Part shown: positions 51,618-58,749 of the stretch, one piece after another
How the letters are laid out: each line of letters opens with the position of its first letter
Position numbering within the stretch: position 1 is the first letter of the stretch
Origin: Bacteroidaceae bacterium
Lineage (GTDB): Bacteria > Bacteroidota > Bacteroidia > Bacteroidales > Bacteroidaceae
DNA: 64,000 nucleotides
Reading direction: 5' to 3'
NCBI GenBank assembly: GCA_017619335.1
Contig: JAFZSP010000026.1
Span: 29,541 to 93,540, forward strand
Translations under genes and position numbers: made by a program
The notes under the pieces: generated by a model
Seen by the model: the letters and a program-made list of their open reading frames with translations, nothing else
Database searches by the model: none
Told to the model about the DNA's origin: nothing

Positions 51618-53786
51618 ATGAAAAAACTGCTTTCCCTCCTGGCCCTGTGCTCGTTGGTTGTTCCGATGAGCTCCACGCTCTCCGCCAAAGACGTGTTCAT
51701 CAACACGCCGAAGACCACCCTCATGCTTTCCGTCAATGAGGGACAGACACCCCGCATCCATTACTATGGTTCGCGCATCACCCCTGCTCAGGCACAGGAA
51801 GTCTATGATGCCATGAGCATCAACTACGATGCCTACCCCGCTTTTGGTCGCAACAGCTTTGACGAGACCGCCCTCAGCGTGACCCACGCCGATGGCAACA
51901 TGTCCACCGAGCTGGCCATCACTGACAGCCGCACCGAGGGCGACCTGACCATTATCTCCCTGAAAGACAAGAAGTACGACTTCTTCGTGGATCTCTACTA
52001 TAAAGCCAACCAGCAGAGTGATGTCATCCAGACGTGGACTGTCATCCGCAATGGCGAGAAGAAGCCCATCCGCTTGGAACAGTATGCCAGCGGCGTGATG
52101 ACCCTGCGTCAGGAAGGTGCCTGGATCACTCATTTCCACGGTGCCTGGGGACAGGAGTGCGGTATGACGGAAGAGCCTCTTGCGGCCGGCCTGAAGACCA
52201 TTGTCAACCACGACGGTGTGCGCAATGCAATGAATGACCGCGCCGAAGTGATGATTTCCTTAGACGGCAAGCCTCAGGAGAACAGTGGCCGCGTGATAGG
52301 TGCAGCTCTCTGCTGGACAGGCAATTACAAGATTCGTCTGGAAACACGCGGCAAATACCGCCACACGCTCATTGCCGGTATCGATGACCTCCACACAGCC
52401 TACACCCTGAAACCCGGTGAGACGTTCCAGACGCCCGAGCTGGCACTGACCTACTCCAACGAGGGCAAGGGCGGTGTGAGCCGTGCCTTCCATCGCTGGG
52501 GACGCAACGGCCAGCTGCACAACGGAAAAGCGCTGCGCGAGATTCTGCTTAACTCCTGGGAAGGCGTTTATATGAATGTCAATCAGGAAGTTTGCGAACA
52601 GATGATGGACGGTATCAAGGAACTGGGCGGCGAGCTCTTCGTGGTGGATGACGGCTGGTTTGGCCGCAAATATCGTCGCACAGATGACACCCAAGGTCTT
52701 GGCGACTGGGTTACCGATACGCAGAAACTGCCCAACGGCGTGCCAGCTCTCTTGAAGGCTGCCGAAGACCGCGGTCTGAAGTTCGGTATCTGGATAGAGC
52801 CCGAGATGACCAACAGCAAGAGTGAACTCTTTGAGGCTCATCCGGATTGGGTGGTCGCACATCCCACGCGCGAACTCTCCAAGGGTCGTGGCGGTACACA
52901 GTTAGTGCTGGATATGTCCAACCCCAAGGTACAGGACTTCGTGGTCGGCATCGTGGATAACCTCGTCAAGGAGAATCCCCGTCTGCACTACATCAAGTGG
53001 GACTGCAACATGTCAATGCAGAACTACGGCAGCAGCTACCTGACAGCCGACAAGCAAAGTCATCTTTTCGTTGATTTCCACCTCGGTCTGCGCAGTGCGC
53101 TGGAGCGCATCCGAGCCAGCCACCCCAACCTCGTTATCCAACTGTGTTCCAGCGGTGGAGGACGTGTCAACTGGGGCTTCATGCCCTACTTTGACGAGTT
53201 CTGGGTGAGCGACGACACCGACGCCCAGCAGCGTCTCTTCATCCAGTGGGGCACCAGCCATTTCTTCCCCACACTGGCGATGGCGCAGCACGTCAGCGCA
53301 TCGCCCAATCACCAGACAGGACGCATCATTCCCCTGAAGTTCCGTTTCGATGTGGCAATGACGGGTCGCCTCGGTATGGAAATGAAACCCAGCGACCTGA
53401 ACGAGAAAGAGCGTGAGTACGCCAAACAGGCAGTGGCTTTCTACAAGGAAATCCGTCCCATCGTTCAGCTTGGCGACCAGTACCGTCTGCTCTCCCCCTA
53501 CGAGAACAACGGTTTCTGCAGTGAGATGTTCGTCACCGAGGACAAGAGCGAGGCTGTCTTCTTCTGTTACAAGTTTGAGCATTACGTGGGCCTGCAGACG
53601 CCGCGCTGGCACATGGCTGGCCTGGATCCTGATGCACGCTACCAGCTCAACGAGTTCGGACGCACGGAGCGCGAGCATTACTTTGAGGGCAAGACCTTCA
53701 GCGGCCGCTTCCTCATGGAAACGGGTCTGGATGCCTACCTCAGCCGCCAGTTCTCCAGCCGCGTTATTCGTCTGAAGAAAGTCTGA
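51618..53786 (+). CDS. secreted GH36 alpha-galactosidase
   Basis: 722 aa with signal peptide MKKLLSLLALCSLVVPMSSTLSA. N-terminal beta-supersandwich domain, then the TIM barrel: VVDDGWFGRKY, FGIWIEPEMTN, nucleophile Asp in IKWDCNMSM and acid/base Asp in VSDDTDAQQRL, all diagnostic of GH36 melibiase. It removes alpha-1,6-galactose from raffinose-type sugars or galactomannan. Probably co-transcribed with the beta-galactosidase, giving a galactoside-clearing pair. No SusCD genes are in the window. Confidence 0.95.
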   Translation: MKKLLSLLALCSLVVPMSSTLSAKDVFINTPKTTLMLSVNEGQTPRIHYYGSRITPAQAQEVYDAMSINYDAYPAFGRNSFDETALSVTHADGNMSTELAITDSRTEGDLTIISLKDKKYDFFVDLYYKANQQSDVIQTWTVIRNGEKKPIRLEQYASGVMTLRQEGAWITHFHGAWGQECGMTEEPLAAGLKTIVNHDGVRNAMNDRAEVMISLDGKPQENSGRVIGAALCWTGNYKIRLETRGKYRHTLIAGIDDLHTAYTLKPGETFQTPELALTYSNEGKGGVSRAFHRWGRNGQLHNGKALREILLNSWEGVYMNVNQEVCEQMMDGIKELGGELFVVDDGWFGRKYRRTDDTQGLGDWVTDTQKLPNGVPALLKAAEDRGLKFGIWIEPEMTNSKSELFEAHPDWVVAHPTRELSKGRGGTQLVLDMSNPKVQDFVVGIVDNLVKENPRLHYIKWDCNMSMQNYGSSYLTADKQSHLFVDFHLGLRSALERIRASHPNLVIQLCSSGGGRVNWGFMPYFDEFWVSDDTDAQQRLFIQWGTSHFFPTLAMAQHVSASPNHQTGRIIPLKFRFDVAMTGRLGMEMKPSDLNEKEREYAKQAVAFYKEIRPIVQLGDQYRLLSPYENNGFCSEMFVTEDKSEAVFFCYKFEHYVGLQTPRWHMAGLDPDARYQLNEFGRTEREHYFEGKTFSGRFLMETGLDAYLSRQFSSRVIRLKKV

Positions 53787-53818
53787 CGGCTTTCTTCCAG
53801 AATAACTTCAGGCACCAC

Positions 53819-53861
53819 AACGGATGGACAGTTTGTGACGTTCACAAGCTGTCTGTCCGTT
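53819..53861. terminator. terminator between GH36 and CE15-like gene
   Basis: AACGGATGGACAGTTTGTG (53819-53837) pairs with 53843-53861 with a few mismatches and a 5-nt loop. It overlaps the stop codon of the minus-strand gene, serving both convergent genes. Confidence 0.72.
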
Positions 53862-55071
53862 AGGGTGCAATACGGATATTGGCAGTACTGACATCGCGGC
53901 CGAGGAGGAAGCGGTCAATGAAGGCTTGCACCTCCGGCCATTGCTGTTGGGGAAGCTGACAGTGTCCGTGTCCGCCCATAATGCTCCAACCCATGCGGTC
54001 ATCGATGCTGAAACGCTCCCAGACCTTGCAGGCGGCTTGGGCAGAGACCAGCATGGCATCATCTGCCAGCCACTTGTAATCTGGGTTGCCGAGCAGCAGT
54101 AGCGCCCGAGGACAGACCAGGGCACAGAGGGAGTGTTGGTCGTAGGGCAGACGGAAGACACTGTCGCCAGAGAAGTCCGTGCGCTGACGCTCCAAGAACC
54201 AATGATAGTCTGTGCGTTCCAGGTTTTCCACACTGTCCTTGCCGTGGGAGGCACGCCAGGCAGCAGCACCTCCGCCACCTGGTTCCTGTGCGATGGTCAG
54301 AGCCACACGCTCGTCCAGGGCACCACAGTAGAGCGCCATCTTGCCGGCGTAGGAACACCCAGTGACGCCAATGTGTTTTGTATCTATCTTTGTCACCTCG
54401 GGTCCCAACAATTGCAGGCCGTCAATGAGGCGGCTGAGGCCCCAGGCCCATTCGCTGTAGGCACCGTTCTCACTTAGATGAGGATAGAGCTGGTCAAAGG
54501 CGTGTTCGCCGCGTTCGTGGTGAGGGCGCCACTGCGAGTAGTCATTGACTTGGTTCTCGTGATAGTTCATCGTTGCGATGGGGCGTTCCTCGAAAAGCTG
54601 GCGAGGTAGCGAGAGCATACTTGTTCCTATCATGAGAGCGTAGGGTGGCTGGCCCACAGAGGGGTAATGAATGGTGGAGCGCAGCGTCAGAGACTTTCCT
54701 TCCACTGTGACAGTGACCACCAGCGTATCGGCATCCATACGGGCTTTCACGGCCTTCTTGTCCACGGCGGGTTTCTCACCGATGCCGTAATGCTGAATCT
54801 GCGCAGCCATCTCGTTGCGCTTGCGTTCCCAGTCACCGAAGTTACTGACTCCCTTCAGCGGGTCAGGCAACTCTCGAATGACGGGCAAGTCTGTGACGCC
54901 GTGCATTTTCGGCTTCTTGAAGGCTGCACCTGTGTTTTCAGCGTCATAGACCAGCGGCGGTGCAGTGGCAGCTGAAGGCTGTGCCATCATGTGATGAGCA
55001 AAGAAGAGAGAGAGAAGCAGGCCGCAACACCATTGCGGCAAACGAAACAGGGAAAAAGGAAGACTTTTCAT
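53860..55071 (-). CDS. CE15-like glucuronoyl esterase (alpha/beta hydrolase)
   Basis: 403 aa with an N-terminal hydrophobic segment (QWCCGLLLSLFFAHHMMAQ) acting as a signal. The nucleophile elbow HIGVTGCSYAGKMAL corresponds to the GCSR/YxGK motif of carbohydrate esterase family 15, with a Glu in AQEPGGGGAAAWR and the catalytic His in GGHGHCQLP. CE15 enzymes cut the ester between glucuronic acid of xylan and lignin alcohols. Minus-strand promoter TATTTTTG at 55108-55115; an ACTTGAA word repeat (55075-55091) lies in its 5' leader. Next to the galactosidases but on the other strand. Confidence 0.82.
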   Translation of the reverse strand: MKSLPFSLFRLPQWCCGLLLSLFFAHHMMAQPSAATAPPLVYDAENTGAAFKKPKMHGVTDLPVIRELPDPLKGVSNFGDWERKRNEMAAQIQHYGIGEKPAVDKKAVKARMDADTLVVTVTVEGKSLTLRSTIHYPSVGQPPYALMIGTSMLSLPRQLFEERPIATMNYHENQVNDYSQWRPHHERGEHAFDQLYPHLSENGAYSEWAWGLSRLIDGLQLLGPEVTKIDTKHIGVTGCSYAGKMALYCGALDERVALTIAQEPGGGGAAAWRASHGKDSVENLERTDYHWFLERQRTDFSGDSVFRLPYDQHSLCALVCPRALLLLGNPDYKWLADDAMLVSAQAACKVWERFSIDDRMGWSIMGGHGHCQLPQQQWPEVQAFIDRFLLGRDVSTANIRIAP

Positions 55072-55107
55072 TATACTTGAAACTTGAAACTAATTTCATT
55101 TCCGCTG

Positions 55108-55115
55108 CAAAAATA
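55108..55115 (-). promoter_or_regulatory. CE15-like gene promoter
   Basis: Minus-strand TATTTTTG, followed by CAGCGG and, in the leader, two AGTTTCA-type words up to the ATG. Confidence 0.6.
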
Positions 55116-55254
55116 CAAAAACTATCCTTAATCACTCACCATTCAGCGAAAAAATCTATTCATAAGTAGGAAAAAAACTCTCCAAGAGTCTGTTTCTGAC
55201 TGAAAGACGTGATAATTTGGATAATTATTTATATCTTTTGTACGCAAAAGGGAG

Positions 55255-55475
55255 TACTTTTGCAGCGGATTTGACAATCCATCCAGTCCAAAAAGAATAC
55301 ACATTGAATAAGAATAGAGTTAATAAAATTGTGCTGAAAAACGAATAGGTAATTTCTTCATTAAAATTGTAAGTTAGTTATTGAGCTAGTTAGACTGAGA
55401 CCTTAATATTGCTGATACCGATTATTGGAATACATACAGCCAGCCGAGCGATGTGAATCGCCCGGCTGGTACCCT
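55255..55475 (+). ncRNA. candidate small RNA, about 205 nt, with promoter and terminator
   Basis: TACTTTTG (55255-55262) begins a stretch that is far more A/T-rich than its surroundings and has no plausible reading frame. A GGATT-TGAC-AATCC hairpin sits at the 5' end (55267-55280). The end is an excellent terminator: CCAGCCG-A-GCGAT / ATCGC-C-CGGCTGG (55440-55469) then TACCCTTTT. The flanking genes are on the other strand, so nothing else explains a plus-strand transcription unit. The family is not recognised; 6S-like RNA is one idea, without direct support. Confidence 0.6.
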
Positions 55476-55493
55476 TTTAGTTGCTACTGAATG

Positions 55494-56279
55494 TTATACG
55501 GAACGCTGTCTCACGGCCTCGAAGAGGAGGATGGCGGCAGAGACGCTGACGTTGAGGGAATCCAGGCGTCCGAGCATAGGAATGCGGATGTGGGCATCGG
55601 CTGCTTCTCGCCACTGGGTAGTGAGCCCCGTGGATTCGGTGCCCATGATGATGGCGGTGGGGCCGGTCATGTCGGTGTCGTAATACAACTCGGAGTCCTG
55701 CAACTGTGCTGTGAGGATGAGGATGCCATTGGTTTTCAGGAAAGTGATGCACTCCTCGGAGGTGCAGGCCACAGTGGGAACAGTGAAGCATGCTCCGATG
55801 GAAGCCCGGATGAGATTGGGGTTATAGAGGTCTGTCAACGGGTCACAGACGATGACGGCAGTGGCAGCGGCAGCGTCGGCAGAGCGCAGGACGGCTCCCA
55901 GATTACCGGGTTTCTCCACGCTTTCGAGGACAATGAAGAGGGGAGAGGTCCCCTCTGACCTCCCCGAGGTGAGGCTTTCAAGCTCCTCCAACGTGTTATT
56001 CCTGGCTCGGACAACGGCAACGATGCCCTCTGTGCTGCCTCGGTAGGCAATGCGCTCATAGACGTGGGGGGAGACGATGCATGTTGGGAGATTCGCCAGT
56101 GGCGAATCTCCCAACGTATATACACACTCTACCTCATAGCCAGCAGCGAGGCAGTGTTCCAGTTCGCGTCGGCCCTCGACCACGAACAATCCGCTTTTGC
56201 GACGCTCCGAGGATTTCTCTTGCAGCGCCAACAGCCGCTTGATCCTTGGGTTCTGTGTGCTAGTGATGATTGTTTCCAT
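55494..56279 (-). CDS. TrmH/SpoU-family RNA 2'-O-methyltransferase
   Basis: 261 aa from ATG 56279 (METIITSTQNPRIKRLLAL), after a substrate-binding N-terminal domain (SGLFVVEGRRELEHCL). The SPOUT knot motifs are present: VLESVEKPGNLGAVLRSADA, IIMGTESTGL and PMLGRLDSLNVSVSAAI. Methylates 2'-O of rRNA or tRNA. Two palindromic stretches are coded in frame: TLGDSPLANLP (56083-56115) and SLTSGRSEGTSP (55944-55981). The start overlaps the EFR1 gene by 20 nt, last gene of the kor run. Confidence 0.92.
   Translation of the reverse strand: METIITSTQNPRIKRLLALQEKSSERRKSGLFVVEGRRELEHCLAAGYEVECVYTLGDSPLANLPTCIVSPHVYERIAYRGSTEGIVAVVRARNNTLEELESLTSGRSEGTSPLFIVLESVEKPGNLGAVLRSADAAAATAVIVCDPLTDLYNPNLIRASIGACFTVPTVACTSEECITFLKTNGILILTAQLQDSELYYDTDMTGPTAIIMGTESTGLTTQWREAADAHIRIPMLGRLDSLNVSVSAAILLFEAVRQRSV
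55944..55981. repeat. degenerate GC-rich palindromic element in the methyltransferase gene
   Basis: CCTCACCTCGGGGAGGTCAG followed by AGGGGACCTC on the coding strand, in frame and without a stop, in the linker between the N-terminal and SPOUT domains. Like the metG/korA/flippase elements but more diverged. Confidence 0.65.
56083..56115. repeat. 33-bp perfect palindrome in the methyltransferase gene
   Basis: GTTGGGAGATTCGCCA, a single G, then its exact complement. It encodes LGDSPLANLP in frame in the N-terminal domain. A second class of palindrome beside the CCCCC/GGGGG type. Confidence 0.9.
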
Positions 56280-57069
56280 GTCCAAAGTAATATTGTCCTC
56301 GGCGGCGGGTGATGCTGCCGTAGTTGATGGCGTGACGGGGGCAGTGATGATAACAGGCGAGGCAGTTGGTGCAGGAGCCGTCGTGGTGCCACTGTGGCAG
56401 GGCACCGTTGCCCGTTATGGATTCCAAGGTGACATCCCCCGTGGGACAGGCCTCCACACAGCGGCCGCAATGGATGCAGCGGTCTGCATCCACGGTGAAC
56501 TTGCTGTCCGTGATCATGTGGGCATTGAAGTAGGCACCGATGACGTGGGAGAAGGTCCAGGGTGTGAGGCCTCGGCTGGTGTGGGTCTCTTCGGGTACGC
56601 GGCGCAGGATGAGATCTGTGAAGTGTTCCAACTGTCGGGTTGCTACCTCAATTTTCTCCCGCTCTCGCTCGGGCTTGTCGGTCTTCATAAACGGCAGACA
56701 GACATAACTTTCCGGCATCGTCAGGGAGAAGACGCTGGTGGCATGCAGGCCCACTGCTGCCAGTTCCCTGTTCAGTATCTCCATCGTGCGCCCGATGCTG
56801 TCTCCACAGGTGGTGAGTGCAAAACAGTAATGTGCAGTGATACCTGCGGCTGTGCTGAATTGCAGCTGTCTGATGAACTGCCGCACGATTCGCGGTGGCT
56901 GCCAGCCGTGTGTGGGGAAGCAGAAGCCGATGCGCTCATCTGCTGACAGCAAGTAATGGCAGTCTCCCTTCAGTTCCTCGGGGATAAATAGTAAGCGTTC
57001 ACCCGTTGCAGCGGCCAAGTGCTCGGCCGCCCAACGGGTGTTGCCTGTTCCAGAAAAATAGAATATCAT
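56260..57069 (-). CDS. EFR1 family ferredoxin (flavodoxin-like + 2[4Fe-4S])
   Basis: 269 aa. N-terminal flavodoxin-like fold (MIFYFSGTGNTRWAAEHL; FCFPTHGWQPP), C-terminal two-cluster ferredoxin CIHCGRCVEACP and CTNCLACYHHCP. EFR1 proteins carry electrons in anaerobes. It starts 5 nt after korB, so it may accept electrons from the 2-oxoacid oxidoreductase. The N-terminal part keeps SGTGNT for FMN phosphate binding. Confidence 0.92.
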   Translation of the reverse strand: MIFYFSGTGNTRWAAEHLAAATGERLLFIPEELKGDCHYLLSADERIGFCFPTHGWQPPRIVRQFIRQLQFSTAAGITAHYCFALTTCGDSIGRTMEILNRELAAVGLHATSVFSLTMPESYVCLPFMKTDKPEREREKIEVATRQLEHFTDLILRRVPEETHTSRGLTPWTFSHVIGAYFNAHMITDSKFTVDADRCIHCGRCVEACPTGDVTLESITGNGALPQWHHDGSCTNCLACYHHCPRHAINYGSITRRRGQYYFGHGNNHH

Positions 57070-57074
57070 TTCAC

Positions 57075-58076
57075 TTATTCGCGGACTTCCCAGATGTCGT
57101 TGGTCTCCAGGAGTTCGGCGAAGTTGTGGTACTTCTTGGTGGCGCTGACCTCGGCGATCTGGGCAGTGACAGCCTCGTCATAGGTGGGAGCCGGCACATC
57201 GCGGATGACGCCGAGGGCGATGGGGAAGCCGTCGCCATCTCCCATGAGGGCGAGCTTCAGCTGGAGGGTGTTGTCCTCACAGTGGGCGTCGTGGACGAGG
57301 ATGTCGTCCAGTGTGTAGCCGTCCTTGCCGATTTCCACGACCTTGAGGCCAAAGCCCTGCTGCACGAGTCCGAACTCATTGTTCTCTCCGAAGACGAGTT
57401 TCTCGCCGTGACGCACGTAGATGGCGTTCTTCTTGCGGCCTTCCTTGTCATAGACGCTGTCGTGGGTGCCGTTGTTGAAGATGACGCAGTTCTGGAGGAT
57501 CTCGCAGACGCTGGCACCTTTGTGGTCGTGAGCAGCCTTCAGCACCTCAATGGTGCCGGGGGCATCGGTGGCCACAGCGCGGGCGAAGAAGTGTCCGCGG
57601 GCTCCGAAGCACAGCTCAGCAGGGCGGAAGGGGTCCTCCACAGTACCGTAGGGGCTGGACTTGGAGACGAAACCGCGGGGGCTAGTGGGGCTGTACTGTC
57701 CCTTCGTCAGACCGTAGATGCGGTTGTTCAGCAGGATCATGTTCAGGTCGATATTGCGGCGGTTGGCGTGGATGAAGTGGTTGCCGCCAATGGCAAGTCC
57801 GTCTCCGTCTCCACTCACCTGCCACACATCGAGGTTGGGATTCGTCACCTTGGCGCCAGTGGCAATGGCTGCGGCACGTCCGTGAATGGTGTTCATGCCG
57901 TAGGTGGCCATGTAGTGTGGCAGACGGCTGCTGCAGCCTATGCCGCTAATGACGGCGATGTCCTTGGGTGCCACGCCGATTTCTGCCAATGCCTTGTGCA
58001 GGCTGGCGAGGAAGAAGTGGTCTCCGCAGCCGGGGCACCAACGCGGCTGACCTTTCTTATAATCTTTACTTTCCAT
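57075..58076 (-). CDS. korB: 2-oxoacid:ferredoxin oxidoreductase subunit beta
   Basis: 333 aa TPP-binding subunit. Seen: PRWCPGCGDHFFL, SGIGCSSRLPHYMATYGMNT and the TPP/Mg motif VSGDGDGLAIGGNHFIHANR with NNRIYGLTKGQ. Converts 2-oxoglutarate (or another 2-oxoacid) plus CoA to acyl-CoA and reduced ferredoxin. Its partner korA lies upstream but is separated by a GxxExxY gene. EFR1 follows after 5 nt. Confidence 0.95.
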   Translation of the reverse strand: MESKDYKKGQPRWCPGCGDHFFLASLHKALAEIGVAPKDIAVISGIGCSSRLPHYMATYGMNTIHGRAAAIATGAKVTNPNLDVWQVSGDGDGLAIGGNHFIHANRRNIDLNMILLNNRIYGLTKGQYSPTSPRGFVSKSSPYGTVEDPFRPAELCFGARGHFFARAVATDAPGTIEVLKAAHDHKGASVCEILQNCVIFNNGTHDSVYDKEGRKKNAIYVRHGEKLVFGENNEFGLVQQGFGLKVVEIGKDGYTLDDILVHDAHCEDNTLQLKLALMGDGDGFPIALGVIRDVPAPTYDEAVTAQIAEVSATKKYHNFAELLETNDIWEVRE

Positions 58077-58097
58077 ATTACTGATATTGTTGTAAGA

Positions 58098-58745
58098 ACC
58101 ACGAATTACACGTATTACTCGAATTATTCCTTTGCGTGTTGTTTGTCAATTATATCGAATTTCACGAATTAACGGCGAAACGCTCTGCCTGTTTCGAGTG
58201 CTGGGCAATATTTATACAACGTAACGCTCGTAATGGAGCGAGGTTTCACCGAAGTTAATAAGAAGTGCCAGACTTTTGTTAGCGACCTTGGCATAGTTAA
58301 TAGCTTGAGATCGCTGATAGTCTTCTATTTCCCTAACTGCCTTAAGTTCCACGATAATGTCTTCATAACAGATGAAATCAGGTATAAACTCCGTATTCAG
58401 TTGGTGATGATGATAGATAGCATAGATAGGTTGTTCGCGAACATAAGGAATACCCTGTTCTTTAAACTCAATCTCCAATGCATCCTGATAGACTTTCTCG
58501 GAAAAGCCACAACCAAAAAACCGGTGAACAGCCATTGCTGCTCCCACTATCTTATATGTTTCTTCTTTGAAAAGAATATCCATCTTTAGCTTCCTCGTTT
58601 TCACGAATCTTTCGAAACTAACGTAGCGTTCTTCAAGTGTGAAGCGTCCCCGTGGGCCGAGCGTCGCTCTATAATTCGTGAAATTCAATACCAATTAATG
58701 ATGACTGTTTGCTCGGAATTAGTGTAATTCGTGAAATTCGTGGTG
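58098..58745. mobile_element. possible GxxExxY cassette flanked by inverted repeats
   Basis: GAATTTCACGAATTA (58157-58171) is the exact complement of 58672-58686, and the outer ACCACGAATTACACG (58098-58112) matches GTGTAATTCGTG...ATTCGTGGTG (58722-58745) in the other orientation. These nested repeats bracket the GxxExxY gene between two genes that normally adjoin. No transposase is inside; it would need help in trans. Confidence 0.55.
58212..58583 (-). CDS. GxxExxY protein (PD-(D/E)XK-like)
   Basis: 123 aa from ATG 58583 (MDILFKEETYKIVGAAMAVH). The name-giving motif is G26-F-S-E29-K-V-Y32. Further on, FIPDFICYEDIIVELKAV has the D...E-x-K arrangement of PD-(D/E)XK nucleases. Function unknown. 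The frame continues upstream to 58694 through TLGPRGRF-type sequence that is part of the flanking repeats, so I start at the family start. It splits korA from korB. Confidence 0.9.
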   Translation of the reverse strand: MDILFKEETYKIVGAAMAVHRFFGCGFSEKVYQDALEIEFKEQGIPYVREQPIYAIYHHHQLNTEFIPDFICYEDIIVELKAVREIEDYQRSQAINYAKVANKSLALLINFGETSLHYERYVV

Positions 58746-58749
58746 TTTA

